Positions 10,655-22,604 are shown, numbered from the stretch's first letter. The stretch: DNA of 24,457 nt from Conidiobolus incongruus B7586 (GCA_000697335.1 JNEM01011031.1:1-24457), one strand, 5' to 3'. Numbers and translations are program-made. Notes: generated from the letters alone by a model not told the origin.

Positions 10655-12845
10655 TTAAAGTTTAGATAGATAATCAGAAGTACTAGAGTTATAAAGATTT
10701 TGGATAGTTCGCTTATAATAATCATTTAATTTAGGACGGCAAACTTTCGATCTAATAAGTATTGATTAATATAATTATAGATTGAATGTTTATATAGACT
10801 TACGTTGGTGTTAATAATCCTTTTTCAATGGAGAATGGCTCAGGTTCTAAATATAAATTGGATGGAATTTCGAATCTAAAAACAAATATTAATCAATATG
10901 ATAGAAAAGGTATAGAAAGAAATTACTTGGCAATTTTGGCTTCTGCACACATTTTTTGAATGTCTTCCAACAAGGCTTTTTTAACCAAATCTTCAGAGCA
11001 AGCTGAAGTAATGCACTTGAATTCAGTATTTGGGAATTTCTTTTTATACCAATACTTAAACATTTCAAAATCTGGAACAACGATACCGACTGTTGAACTC
11101 TGAGTCGAAATTCCAGTTAACCAAGCCATCTGGATGGCTGGATGCTTTAACATAAGGTTTTCAACACGTTCGGGTGTGACAAACTCTCCCTGACTGAGTT
11201 TGAAGATACTTGATTTACGATCGATAATTGAGATTAGTCCTTGGTCGTTGATGGAGCAAATATCTCCAGATTTGTAGAAGCCGTCTGAGTCGATAGCTTC
11301 TAAAGTCTTTTCTTCGTCGCGATAGTATCCTTTGAAGACATTGTGACCGCGAATCAAGAGCTCACCTCTCGGATATGGCTTATCATTCACAAAGTAATTC
11401 ATCTCCGGTACACTCACTAACTTCACTTCGTTGAATCCCAGAGGCGCGCCGACATTATCATAAGAATTATCGAAGAGGGGAGCGATACTAATCAATGAAC
11501 AAGTTTCCGAAGATCCATAACCCTCAAAAACTGGAACGGAGAAGGCTATTCTCAAGAATTTTAGAGCTTCTTTGGATAGTGGTGCACTCCCACTCGAAAT
11601 GTAACGAATTTGGCCGCCCAAAATATTCTTTAATTTGTTGAATATAATAGGATTCCATACGGGATGGTATCTTGCACCTGACTTGATGTAGATGTCGTGT
11701 TTGGCTTTGTATCCCATTTTGAATATTGCACCAACGAGGCCTTTAGCATAAATAGTTTTGGAAGCGATACCATCGTAAATTCTATTGAGTAATCTGGGAA
11801 CTGATGTAAATGTAGTGGGTTTAAATGCTTGGATATCCTCTAGAAGTTTGGTGACGTCACCGCAGTAGAAACCAATGCGACCACCTTCTGTCATCGTGCC
11901 ATACTGGTTAAGGCGCTCATAGCAATGGGCTAATGGCATGTAGGATAGATGAGCTACTCCATCAGAAGCTAAAGGCTTTAAATGCTCAATCATAAGGCGA
12001 TTTACTGCAATAGATCCCCTATGAGGTAACATCACTCCTTTTGGCGTTCCTGTGGTGCCAGAAGTGTAACAAATCGTCAGTATGTCATCTATCTTGGGAA
12101 GGTGATGAGGATAGCTGTGCAATGTCCCTAGTTCTAAGAGCTGATCAAAATCCAATAACTTGAATTTTCCAACAGATTTATTCCAATTTGTAATCACTGA
12201 AGTAACGGTTCCAGCTTGGCTCGAATCACGCAAAGTGTCCATACTAATAATAATTTTGAGATGGTCTAGTTTGTCGGCTAAGGATAAAATAAAAGGAAGC
12301 TTATCCTTTGAAGTAACGAGGATAGGCGATCTTGTATGATTTAAGATATAGACACATGGCTCAGGTCCAAAAGTATCAAATAAGCCAACAGTCACAAAAC
12401 TGTGGTAGTTAGAAGCCAAGTCAGTAATCATCCACTCTGGTCTGTTGATTGCAAAAATAGAAATTATGGTAAAATCTTCTACAAATAGGTTATCGGATGC
12501 TACTAGGTGGTAGAGACCTGAAGCAACTTTTAAAACTTGCTGATGAGTTTGGGAATATGTTAAATATTCATATTGTCCATAGGATTTAGTAGTTGGATTG
12601 TATTGCCTTCTACCCAAATAATAATTATTTGGAAACTCTTTGACGACTAAAAAAACTATATTAATTTACAACTTATATTGTATAGTTGTTGATTTACCTT
12701 GTTCGAATAACTCCGGTATAGTTTGAGGTGCTGAAGAAGGTATTTCAATTAAATGATCCAAATAATCAACACTTCTAAAAATTCCAGTTTCGTTATTATT
12801 TTTGGGTTCTGTTACTTGTTTTGCGTAAATTTGCATTTTTTTCAT
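10655..12845 (-). CDS. Long-chain acyl-CoA synthetase with C-terminal peroxisomal signal SKL (4 exons)
   Basis: It activates long-chain fatty acids to acyl-CoA in an ATP-dependent, two-step reaction. Exons, 5' to 3', are 12845-12698, 12646-10927, 10875-10804 and 10751-10655. The introns are 51, 51 and 52 nt with GTAAAT, GTAATT and GTAAGT donors, giving 678 residues, normal for the family. Visible motifs are the AMP-binding loop YTSGTTGTPKG (243-253), GYGSSETC (425-432) and the long-chain signature from DGFYKSGD to GEFVTPERVE (about 504-545). Exon 3 supplies the conserved LEPEPFSIEKGLLTPT stretch and exon 4 the RPKLNDYYKR tail, so these joins are well supported. The protein ends in SKL, a canonical PTS1. 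With no visible signal peptide or membrane anchor, peroxisomal matrix location, as in yeast Faa2 or plant LACS6/7, is likely and would feed beta-oxidation. The first ATG (12845) is chosen; an in-frame ATG at 12836 is an alternative. Confidence 0.93.
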
Positions 12846-12890
12846 TTCAATTTCAAAATTTACGCGACAAGATGAAATAACGATTGGGGG

Positions 12891-12898
12891 TATTTATA
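12891..12898 (-). promoter_or_regulatory. TATA-box-like element of the acyl-CoA synthetase gene
   Basis: TATAAATA on the minus strand lies 46-53 bp upstream of the chosen ATG. It sits next to an unusually C-rich patch (12885-12890) for this AT-rich spacer. In such AT-rich DNA a TATA-like word alone is weak evidence. Confidence 0.4.
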
Positions 12899-13127
12899 CT
12901 ATCAAATCACACAATCTGATTGTTTTCCTAACACAATAAATTATTATGATGCAATAATCTTTTACATAAGTCAAGCGGAAATTTGTTAAAAATAATTTTT
13001 TTATTTAATTTAACTGGAACATCATATGATTAAAATCAATATTGGAATTTACTGAATTAGAAATTGAGGAGAATAAACAAGAGCTCTATAGTTCAAACAT
13101 TCAAGATCAATATATCTTATAGTATGA

Positions 13128-13135
13128 TGACGTCA
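13128..13135. promoter_or_regulatory. Perfect CRE palindrome TGACGTCA
   Basis: This 8-bp palindrome is the classical binding site of ATF/CREB-type bZIP factors. It lies about 283 bp upstream of the acyl-CoA synthetase start, in a spacer where G and C are scarce, which makes a chance match less likely than usual. Its use is inference. Confidence 0.35.
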
Positions 13136-14102
13136 AAAGCTAGGTTTTATCTCATATTCATTATACTTGAATTATTAGAATTCCTAAACTTTGTATATTT
13201 TAGAGCTTTAAGACAAAGAAATATATGTCATTTCTTTATTCTTACATAAATTGATATCTTGATATAAAACACTTGTCTTTTAAAAATATATTTAATGAAT
13301 TAAATGATTCACTGTGACGAATGAATTTTAGATAAAAAGATGAGATATATAGTAATTTAATGATACTAAAGTAACAATAAAGTTTATCAACCACATCGTT
13401 CCATGTTATATCATTATATTAACAAGATTCAATCGTACTATATAACCAAGTTGGGATTAATTTAAATTTCATAAATGATAAAGCGTTGAAAGTGTTAACA
13501 ACATTAGTACTTTATTGTCAATATCGCTTATAATTGTTAAATGATCGTAATCAGAAATTCAGAATCTTTCAATAACTAATTAACATTGGTTTTATAGACA
13601 ATTTTATAAGCATTTCATTTTGTTGGAAACATAATTTTATATAAAAAATATCAAGAGGATCAAGAATCTAAAATCAATATATTTACCCAAAAGTTGGGAT
13701 TATTCGACTTGGAATTTTAATTAAAGATTTTACCATGATACAATCATTATATTCAAAGGTTGAAAGATATCGATTTAATCCAATCAGTTCATATGATTTA
13801 TATTCGATATTTTGATATAAAATTTGGTTAAGATGAAAAGATTATATTTTGAAAAACACATTAAGAATATCTTATTTTTGCAGAACTAGATTCAAATTAT
13901 TAAATATATTTAATAAAATGAAAATGGAATTTGAGAATGTTCTAAATATAAATGAATACGAGTTATTGCTATAAATACTATGATATTCATCAATTGAATA
14001 TAGCTCAACATATTAATACCATTCAATTTACATATTATTAATTTTAATATAATAAACAATAATAACTTAAAAATATAATCTTTCTAAACATAATCCTATT
14101 AA

Positions 14103-15190
14103 TTATTTTTTAAAAGGATGTTTCTCAGGATTCAAACGATATAACAATCCCTAATTATCACAATAAATATATAAATATAAAAAAAATTAAAAATTACCTT
14201 TTTAGATTCTTTCAATATGTGTTTAGTCCTGACTAATGCGTTTAAATACTCTTTACACTGGTGTTTTTTTACATTTAAAAGGTCGCTAATATTTTGCTCG
14301 TACCTAGGAATCGAATAAATACGATATAAATGTGACGGTGAATTGGAGTTATTACATTCCCTCTTGGTGGTGTTTCCTCAAATTTTGTAATATTATATCG
14401 AGGTTGGATTTGTGAGGCTATCCAGAATATTAGTTCAAATTAAATCATTCATTAGCATCAGTATTTACATCTTCTCGAAATTTTACAGGTAGAGTTTCAA
14501 TAATTGTAATGGCGAATAAATCAGGTTTCTGAATAAAGTCAAATATTAAAAATATGTAATTGAATACAAATGCTTGGTATTACCTTTGGTCTTCTAATCT
14601 TTTTGCTATTAACTAACGGTCCCTTGATAGGTCGTTTAGTAGTTTGTTGAGTTTGAGTTTCTGGTTCGAGTTCGGGCTGAGGTTCGGGCTCTTGAACAGG
14701 GTCTTGAATCTCCAATCGTTCTAATTGGTAACCCACATTGAAGTCGTCTCTAGATGTTACAATTCTGGAATGAAACAATTCATTAATGTCAATATTATCT
14801 ATTGTGAAAAGTTTAGTGGCTAATAATGTATATCAATCTGTGATTGGAGCTAAGCTTACTAAATGAAGATTTTACAGGAGCCTAAAATCAGATCATTAAC
14901 TGAATTCCAATAATTTCATTATATAAAATTACCTCAGGAAAGTTAACCAGCTGTTCATTCATAGCCAAACCATTTAAAAACTGATTAAAATTGGAATTTA
15001 ATTGAATTAATTTGTAGTTAATTTTATTTAATTTGATCATATTTTTCTTGAGTTTTTCTGTTCCATTGAATAGTTCTTGGATGGGTTGCTTGAGAATGTC
15101 GAGCGTGAGATGCTGGATTGATGTGGCTTCTTCTACTTTCGTGTTGATGGATCGTCGGCGGTATGGTGTGATACTGCTTAAATCTGACAT
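14103..15190 (-). CDS. DAM1: DASH complex subunit Dam1 with C-terminal winged-helix-like extension (7 exons)
   Basis: Dam1 is the subunit of the fungal DASH ring that couples kinetochores to spindle microtubules. Exons are 15190-14933, 14881-14860, 14798-14584, 14528-14469, 14417-14356, 14303-14198 and 14150-14103. Introns are 47-61 nt with GTAA donors, giving 256 residues. The Dam1 domain spans about 36-93 and includes NFNQFLNGLAMN and VNFPEAP, close to the family's FASFLYGLxMNxxCxxFPEAP pattern. A P/E/Q-rich linker (about 124-148) follows. Then comes ITIIETLPVKFRED (172-185) and a segment about 186-256 that reads like a small winged helix (KEYLNALVRTKHI, then GLLYRLNP). All joins keep frame. 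Without intron 4 the frame would stop at 14445, giving a 192-residue protein. Intron 2 has a second in-frame acceptor that would give a 40-nt intron; the 61-nt form has the better branch site (ACTAAAC). The N-terminal half is firm; the last three exons are inferred from frame and splice fit. Confidence 0.85.
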
Positions 15191-15888
15191 TATTGGAGTT
15201 TTTATTTTGATTGTATTTGTTGTTGATCTCTATTTAATTTGAATTGGCGTGAGTTGGTGGGTTAATTTATTTTTTATTTCCATATTAATTTTTTATGGGA
15301 TAATTGCATTTTTGAATTTAGTTTCGATATCAAGTATTAATTGAATATATCTCTTTTCATTAGTTAAAAAAGTTTAATTTACAAATAAATATCAAACTTG
15401 ATTTATTATCTTAACAGATGAATCCAGCATATTTAAATCTTTTTATCAATTAAACGTTAACCGTTATTCGATGTAACCTAGTTAAAAAATACTCAACAAT
15501 TTATTTAAACCTAAAACAATTCGCTTTGTTTTAAAAATTTTACAAATATGATATTGAATTTATTATGAGAATATCTTATAGTGTAGATATAATAGTACAG
15601 TAATTTTTATATATTAATAATTTAAATATATATAATGATCTTTAACAATTGGGTTTTAATAACAAATTGTTTGAGATATGAAGAAATTTGAGTTAATAAG
15701 AATAATAATAATTAACCTAAATTATTCATAATTAAAAAATAAATTATTAAAATTAGTTATTTTCTTTAAAATTCTATCAAAAAAATTATAAATACAAATA
15801 ATTTTAATCAATTTATATATCTCTATAAAATTTTGACTATTTTATTAAATAATATAAAATACAACTGAAAAACAGAATTAGCAGTGAT
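15191..15888. other. Spacer between DAM1 start and PABA synthase 3' end
   Basis: About 0.7 kb of AT-rich sequence should hold the DAM1 promoter and the 3' untranslated region of the PABA synthase gene. I see no gene and no convincing TATA box close to the DAM1 start. Confidence 0.5.
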
Positions 15889-18846
15889 TTAATCGATAAA
15901 TTTTTCTATAATTTGATTGATACTAAAGAATTAAATCAGTTTAATGAATATTGAGGGATAATTATGAAAATTACCTGGTGACTGTGGAATAAGCTTTGGT
16001 TAGCATCTCTTGAAATTCGTCGTCACATTCCGACATAATGATGATGGCACCACCTGCTCCAACTGTAGTTTCTAAACAAAAATTATTATATAATGGCTAT
16101 TATTATTATTAATGGACATTATATTTACCTTTGGTTTCATTATCTATCACAACGGTTCTAATCACCACTGAAAAGTCTAAAGCACCACTTAGGGAAATAT
16201 ATCCTAAAGCGCCTGAATAGATACCGCGTGGTCGACCATCTTCCAATTGATCTAATATTTCGCAAGTCCTGAGCTTAGGAGCACCCGTCATGGAGCCTGG
16301 AGGGAAACATCTTCGGATTGCGTTGACGCCAGTTTGCCCGTTTAATAATTGGGCTTTGACGGTAGTAACCATCTGGTGGACAGTTTCATAAGTTTCTACT
16401 TTCATCAACTGCGGCACCTTAACAGAATGTGGTACAGCAATCGTCGTCAAATCATTACGGATTAAATCCACAATCATTAAATTTTCAGCGCGATTCTTAA
16501 TACTGTTTTGGAGTTCGTCGTGGAGTTTAACATCTTCTCTGTCAGCTAGTATCTGTAGTTGGTATTCGTCTAAATTCGGATAGTTGCTACGAATGTTGGA
16601 AGGTCTACAGCGTGGTACTGTGCCTTTGATAGGTTTCATAATGAGTTCACCTTGGGCGTCAATCCTTAAAAATTGCTCGGGACTACTGGAGCATACGGAG
16701 ACGTTGGGTAGTTTGATGAAAGCTGAGAACGGCGCTGGATTGGAATTGCGTAATGTGTAATACAATTCTAAAGGTGCCCATGGGCATGTCGACAGTGTTG
16801 GATTGAGACGCAGTTGAGTTGTGAGGCATACTTCATAAGTTTCACCTTCGCGAATAAGTTCCTGAGCCTCTTTAATACGAAGTGAATAATCCTTCTCCTC
16901 CAAATCCAATTTAAAATAATTGTGATGGCGAAGATGATTATTAAACGGCAAGGGCTTTGGAGGAGATTGAGGTATCATATCACCCTGACTCTTCAACAAT
17001 CCGTTAAATTGTGTCAATTCGTTAAATGTCTGCTTCGCCCACTGAACGAATTCTTTCAACGAGCATCCCAATCCATGTCCCAATGTCGAACTAGCAGCGG
17101 AAGGTGACGAGAAATCCGGAGTGGATTTGGATTCGTTAATCATGCCCACCAACCAAATTCTATCGCGATTATGATCTATGGTGATGAACCTGTCGGGAAA
17201 TCCAAAGCAACTATCCGGATATTTAAGAGTGTTTTTGGAGGTGCTCACATAATTTGGTAAGCTCTCTTCCTTCATTTCGTAGCCCAGATACCCTATCAAA
17301 CCGCCGCAATATCCGTAATCGTACTTGAAACTCTCCAAATCTTCCGAGTATTGGTCGTCATCCAAAGCAAAGATGGAGAATTTGTCGATTTTAGCAATGT
17401 GATTGGTAAAATCTTCGATAAAATCGAAGTGAGACGATATCGACGACGTGGGATCTAAATCAGTTTCGTATAATAATTTACCCGGGTGAGATTCTGTTGG
17501 GAGTTTTCGAATTTTTAGAGATTTGGAGTTGACTTTGTATTCGATTATGGCAGAGCCTTCAGTATTAAAATTACCCATATAACTGGTACGTTTACCATTG
17601 TGATAACCCGGATGATTTTGATTGGCTTCTTTGGAAGAGTCTAACCAAAAGGGATTGGGACTGGATCCATACAATAATTCAAACAGTTGGCTTAATTGAT
17701 TAGATGACAGATGATTTGTGGAGATTGGAATGGCGTAGGGTTGATAACTGATGGTTGGTGAATTTGTCAAAGAGATAGTACATTTTGGAGAGGATGGCAA
17801 ACAACTTATTAAGATAGAATTGTCTATTATGAAATCGTTGAAAATTGGTGATATATCCTATTGATTAAATATCAGTTGTATTGATAAAATAATGTATAAA
17901 ATGTTGAATTACCAAGTGGCTAGAGTATTCATTACATATATTGATAAAGTTATACATTATTTGTTCCCCCGTTTTGGTACAAATAGACTAAAATTTTTTT
18001 AAATAATGTGCATTTTGAATTATACTACAAAGTTTACCTCTGGATGGAATTGTACCCCAAAATAAGGTAATTCCGAGTGCTGTAGACCCATTAAGGTTGG
18101 GAAAGGATCCCTAGGATCGTTAGCAATACAATTCGGAATGAGACAATCGGGTAACTCTAAACTTTATAAATATATATTATTATATTTTCATTATATATAA
18201 ATTACCTGGATCTACACATAACGAATGATATCTCGTCACCATAAAAAAATCGTCAATGTCTTTAAATAAATTCCAATTAGGATTTATATGATTAGGAAGT
18301 GGCAATTGTTGCATTCTGTGAACGACTCCGTGGTAGGGTTCGTGACATTTAATCACCTATTTAAAATATTAATAATTGTATGAATATAATCATAGATCAA
18401 AATTACAGAAGCTCCAAAGTAGTGAGCAAGTCCCTGATGTCCCAAACATACTCCGAATATTGGTAAATTAACGCGATTTTGAATGATATCACCACAGAGA
18501 CCAAAGTCCTAATAATTATTAATATATCTATTAAAAATCTATGATACTTGGGCTTACATTGGGATTTTCAGGTGTTCCCGGTCCCGGTGATAATATTATA
18601 CCGTGAAAGTGATTCAAATATTTTTGAGTTAGTAATTTCCTAAAATCCAAGTTAATACCATTTATATATAATTACAATATTGATTTACCATGAAAAGCTG
18701 TTGTTTCTGATAACTGCAACTTTTAACTTGATAAAGGATTTTAGTTTTGAATTGAGGATACTGCTCTGAAGGGTGTTGATTAAGTTAAAAGTGTAGGAAT
18801 CGTAATTGTCTATAATTAGGAGGTTGATATCTTTTAAAGTGTTCAT
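15889..18846 (-). CDS. Bifunctional aminodeoxychorismate (PABA) synthase, PabA-PabB fusion (9 exons)
   Basis: It converts chorismate and glutamine to 4-amino-4-deoxychorismate, the first step to p-aminobenzoate and folate. Exons: 18846-18689, 18639-18558, 18508-18407, 18356-18206, 18156-18038, 17987-17913, 17857-16129, 16071-15975, 15922-15889. Introns are 49-57 nt and the product has 848 residues, like yeast Abz1. The N-terminal class I amidotransferase shows DNYDSYTFN (13-21), SPGPGTP (70-76), GVCLGHQG with nucleophile Cys101, and FHPES with His202/Glu204. The chorismate-binding domain shows PIKGT (638-642), NRAENLMIVDLIRNDL (684-699) and FPPGSMTGAPK (747-757). The lysine in PIKGT is the PabB hallmark; anthranilate synthase has PIAGT. 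Exon 8 gives the expected GAGGAI block. If the last 52-nt intron is not removed, the protein ends three residues after Ser-Thr (VTR) instead of SINQIIEKFID. The gene is the fungal counterpart of yeast ABZ1. Confidence 0.95.
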
Positions 18847-18960
18847 TTTTAATAATATTAATTAGTCGTTATTAAAAGTGATAGTAATTTTAAAGTTTTA
18901 AGGACTTGAAAATTCAAAAGAATTGATAATTAATTTGTTCTTATTGATCGATTGAAAAAA

Positions 18961-18968
18961 TTATATAG
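18961..18968 (-). promoter_or_regulatory. Possible TATA-like element of the PABA synthase gene
   Basis: CTATATAA on the minus strand lies about 115 bp upstream of the ATG at 18846. It is the best TATA-like word in the near-upstream region, but such words are common at this base composition. Confidence 0.25.
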
Positions 18969-20000
18969 AGAGTGGTCAAATAAAGAAAATAATCAAATTA
19001 TATTACAAGTTATTATAAAAGTACTATTTTAAAAATATATTTTTAGTTTAAGATTAAAAAAGAATAGGGAATATTTTAAAATCGAGAAGTAAATATCTAT
19101 CAAAAATTACCTTGGTGCCTATATAACTTGTTAGAAATAAATCAAATTAACAAGTTATGGGTCCAATGGAAATGAAGCTTAGCTCTATTTAGTAAACATT
19201 AAAGATGGCGATTTAGAATTTGATCCAATGATCACTCTGCGTGATTATTTTAAAAATTGCACAATTTGTAAGAAGTCTATAAGAAGTAATAGGGTGAAAA
19301 TGGGAGATTATACTCTTATAGTAACGATTGATAATAGTGGTTTCATGTTTGATTAAATGAATAATGACACAATTTTTACGTTCATTGTGATGGTCATTAG
19401 AGTGCATTTGGTCATTACTTCGTAAAGAAGATCGTCTTTAAATCACCCAATACATCAATGTTTTATTTTAAAAGGTACAATATAATCAACTTATTAGTAA
19501 AATTAATTTTGACTGTGAGAAAATTTTATTATTAATGACTTAGATTTCGTTCAAAAATTCTCATGATCATATATTTATGCTGATTTAGGTATATTCAACG
19601 GGACAATATGATTAAAGTGGTTGTTACAAGAGTTATATTCTGTTATTCCTCTCAATAAATTCAATTTATTTAGTTTATTTTCATTTTATAAGAAATTTGA
19701 AATATTATTATCAACACTTCCAATTGTTGAGATTTTTGTATTATGCATTATGCAAAGGGTTCATCCTGGGAAAAACGATTTTTGAGAAATAAATATAAGC
19801 TAATTTATTTGGAAGGTATTGTTTAATCATACGATTCAACTATCTAAAAATATGTTTTTACCTTATATAAATTGGGACTCGAGGAGACTATCAACAAGAC
19901 CCGTGTTAATTTAATTAACTTTAAATTGAAATTTAATATAATTAATACATAATCCTCCCTCTATAAATCAAAACTTAAAGAGTAACCATTAATCAATATA

Positions 20001-20263
20001 ATGACAAACTTTGTGATGAATATTCTAAAAGCTTCAAGAAATCCTAAGTTTAAAATGAGATCATAATGACATAGCTCGCTGTCAATCTCTCAAATTTTTC
20101 GCAATCATCTTCTAACACTGATAAATTTACTAGTAAATATGAAGAAATTATTACCATTAAAGGCTTGATCGGAAATTTTAGGAATGGATATCAATCAAGT
20201 ACTGAAAATATCTATTGTACCAATAAATTATGGGATTGGGATGTATTGGGATTAGTTAAATAA
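20001..20263 (+). pseudogene. Possible small gene or gene remnant of unknown function
   Basis: Two adjacent plus-strand open stretches lie here. The first starts with ATG at 20001 and closes after 21 codons. The second is open for 62 codons (20075-20260) before TAA; it begins right after an AG that could be a splice acceptor and has mixed, protein-like codon content (for example NIYCTNKLWDWDVLGLVK). A TATATAAA word at about 19864 lies upstream. No donor of the GTAA type used by the neighbouring genes joins the two; only a non-canonical GTGATG at 20012 would, in frame. I do not recognise the product. It may be chance, an intron-containing gene I cannot resolve, or a decayed gene. Confidence 0.22.
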
Positions 20264-22604
20264 ATTTATTGTTGATATTTAATATGTAGATAAAATTAAT
20301 GATATTTAGAATTGGTAAATTAGTTAATTTTAAGGACGGTAAATATTATTGATATTTTGAAGTTAGAGAATATATATTAGGATTTATATTATATTTCAAT
20401 TATTATCAATTCAATTCTGAATACGCTTTAAGTATTATTATTCATGATTTATTTAACAATGTATGAAATATAGGTATTGAATAACTAAAGTCTATTGTAG
20501 TTAACAAGTCGCTTATTTTTTTCGGATGAAATTTAAAAATATTCCATGATAAGCAATATTTATTTATTCTTAATCAAATTCCTGAACTTATACCCAAATA
20601 TTATTGAAATATATATCCAATTAATGAAATTAACTCTTAACACTTTTTGAACAGTATGTTAATTCAAAAAAATCTGAAATTTGATTAGAAAATTCAACAA
20701 TGGAATTTTTGCACAATATAGTTGGGATGATAAATCATCATTTGAATAGGATGTATTGTGAAAATTTATATACCAATCAAATCATTAAAATCCAAGAAAT
20801 ATGATTATAAATTACTACCAACATATTTTTTAGTTTTTTATAATTAAAGAAATAAAATCATTAAGTTTTGAAGTTGATATAGTCTAAATAGGGAATTAAT
20901 TTTTTTAATTAACTTTATAATATTAAGTTTTTGTGTATATTAAAGATTGTAGCCGAAATAAATATAAATTATTTTATATTATATTTTCTATCATTAGCAC
21001 TTTTCATTTCAAAAAAAATAGTATAAATGATGAATTATTAAAACTCCTTGTAGTTTATAAATTGGAACAGACTAATAATTTTCTTTAATTTTGTAATTGA
21101 AGTTGCTAAAATGGTTGAATAAAGATTTTAACACTACATAAATTAAATAATGCAAAATAACCCAAGAATATTGTGAACTTAAGGAATTTTTAGATTTGAA
21201 CTAATTTTTTAAAATTAACAATGTTTTCTATTAAGCATTCTTCCTTTAGAGATCTAAATATCAATTATATAACTACTCAATATATCATTACTAAATATTC
21301 TACACATCTTTGAATATATCTCAGATCGTATTACGTAAAAAATTAATTAACAATAATTATATCTTAAATTATCTTCCTAAACATAGTTGTCAATTTAGTT
21401 TATATAATAAAAGATAATATTATGAAAAAATTGGTAGTTATTAAAGCATATAGTACATAATTGATGACTATATATAATGTATATATTAATAATTTGTTAT
21501 TATATTAGCTGATTGATCTTATATACAACAACTCTAACTAGAATTTGATTTAAGGACGTAGCTTTTGAATTGTAAAGGATTTTACTAGAATAATAAGTCT
21601 ATTTAATAATATCAAAAATTCCTCTGGATTTTAATTAAAGATATTTCTCAAAGTCATAATTATATAATCAATAGTAGAGGCATTAAAAACCAAAATACTC
21701 TCAAAAAATTATTTTTCAAATTTCACCATATAATTATATTTGTATTTTATTGATATTAAGTCAATAGAGCTTGAAAAATAATGATTTAGGTACAATATCT
21801 TATTTATGTCATTAATAAAACAATGATTTTTTAAAATAGCTTCACATTACAAGTTATTATATAATTTTTTTATTTTATTTCAAATGATCTTTCAAAATTT
21901 ATTCCAAAATACAATTGGACCTATATTTGAAATAAATTTTAATAATTTCCAACAATATATATAATTATTCATATATAGCATATATTATTATAAATTTACT
22001 AAAGTCTCACTGTTCCAACTGATATACAATATAACATATAAATTATAAATAAAAATCATATAATTTATATTTCCAATAGGAGATTATTTATCTCTATTCT
22101 ATACATAAAAGTTAAAAATAATATTGGCAACAAATCAATCAAATTGAAAATTTTATTGTGATGCTTGAAATATAGTTTTAATTAATTTATTAATGGCGAA
22201 TTGATCCAAATTAGAATGGAAAGTAAATTAATTTATAATTAAGATTTTATAGAAAATTTTTGGTATTATAAAATTAATATATTATAATTGTATTTATCAT
22301 TCGTAACTTCTAAAATATACTATTGCTGACCCTTTGAAAAAACAATATGTATCAACTACTCCAACTTTTCATTTGATTAGTATATCAGTTTCCAAAAGTC
22401 TTTTCTTTAAATCAACACAAATATAATTCAAAGCATGAATTGGATTACATTTTCAATATTAATATATTAACAATAAGCCAAATGTCAACTAATTTTAAAT
22501 TCTACAAGTTTTATAAACTTTACCGGTGGAAACTGGTACGCCAAAATATAATTTCAAAATTGGCTAAGAATTGATATGTGACACATTGAAAGGTGCCCAA
22601 ATGC

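Larger units (their letters stand above)
12846..14102. other. Intergenic spacer between acyl-CoA synthetase and DAM1
   Basis: This 1.26-kb spacer is the promoter side of the acyl-CoA synthetase gene and the 3' side of DAM1. Apart from the TATA-like and CRE-like sites I see nothing supported. The longest open frame (13064-13249, plus) begins with TTG rather than ATG, matches nothing I recognise and is probably chance. Confidence 0.55.

Noticed and set aside
10889-11080. Minus-strand 63-codon frame over the end of the acyl-CoA synthetase
   Set aside because: It is out of frame with the enzyme and overlaps its conserved C-terminal coding exon.
13064-13249. 61-codon plus-strand open frame upstream of the acyl-CoA synthetase
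   Set aside because: It begins with TTG, has no recognisable motif, sits in a promoter-side spacer and is short enough to occur by chance.
14445-14469. Ending DAM1 at the TGA at 14447-14445
   Set aside because: A 51-nt GTAA-type intron starts at 14468 and joins in frame to further protein-like exons, so the longer model is preferred; the short form is kept as an alternative.
15033-15242. Plus-strand 69-codon open frame opposite DAM1
   Set aside because: It lies mostly antisense to DAM1 exon 1; the Dam1 family match on the minus strand explains the region.
16922-17107. Plus-strand open frame inside the PABA synthase gene
   Set aside because: It is an antisense shadow of a strongly supported exon.
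22534-22564. Inverted repeat (gccaa...ttggc) upstream of the lipase as an operator
   Set aside because: The arms are only 5 bp with an AT spacer, too weak to call a regulatory site.
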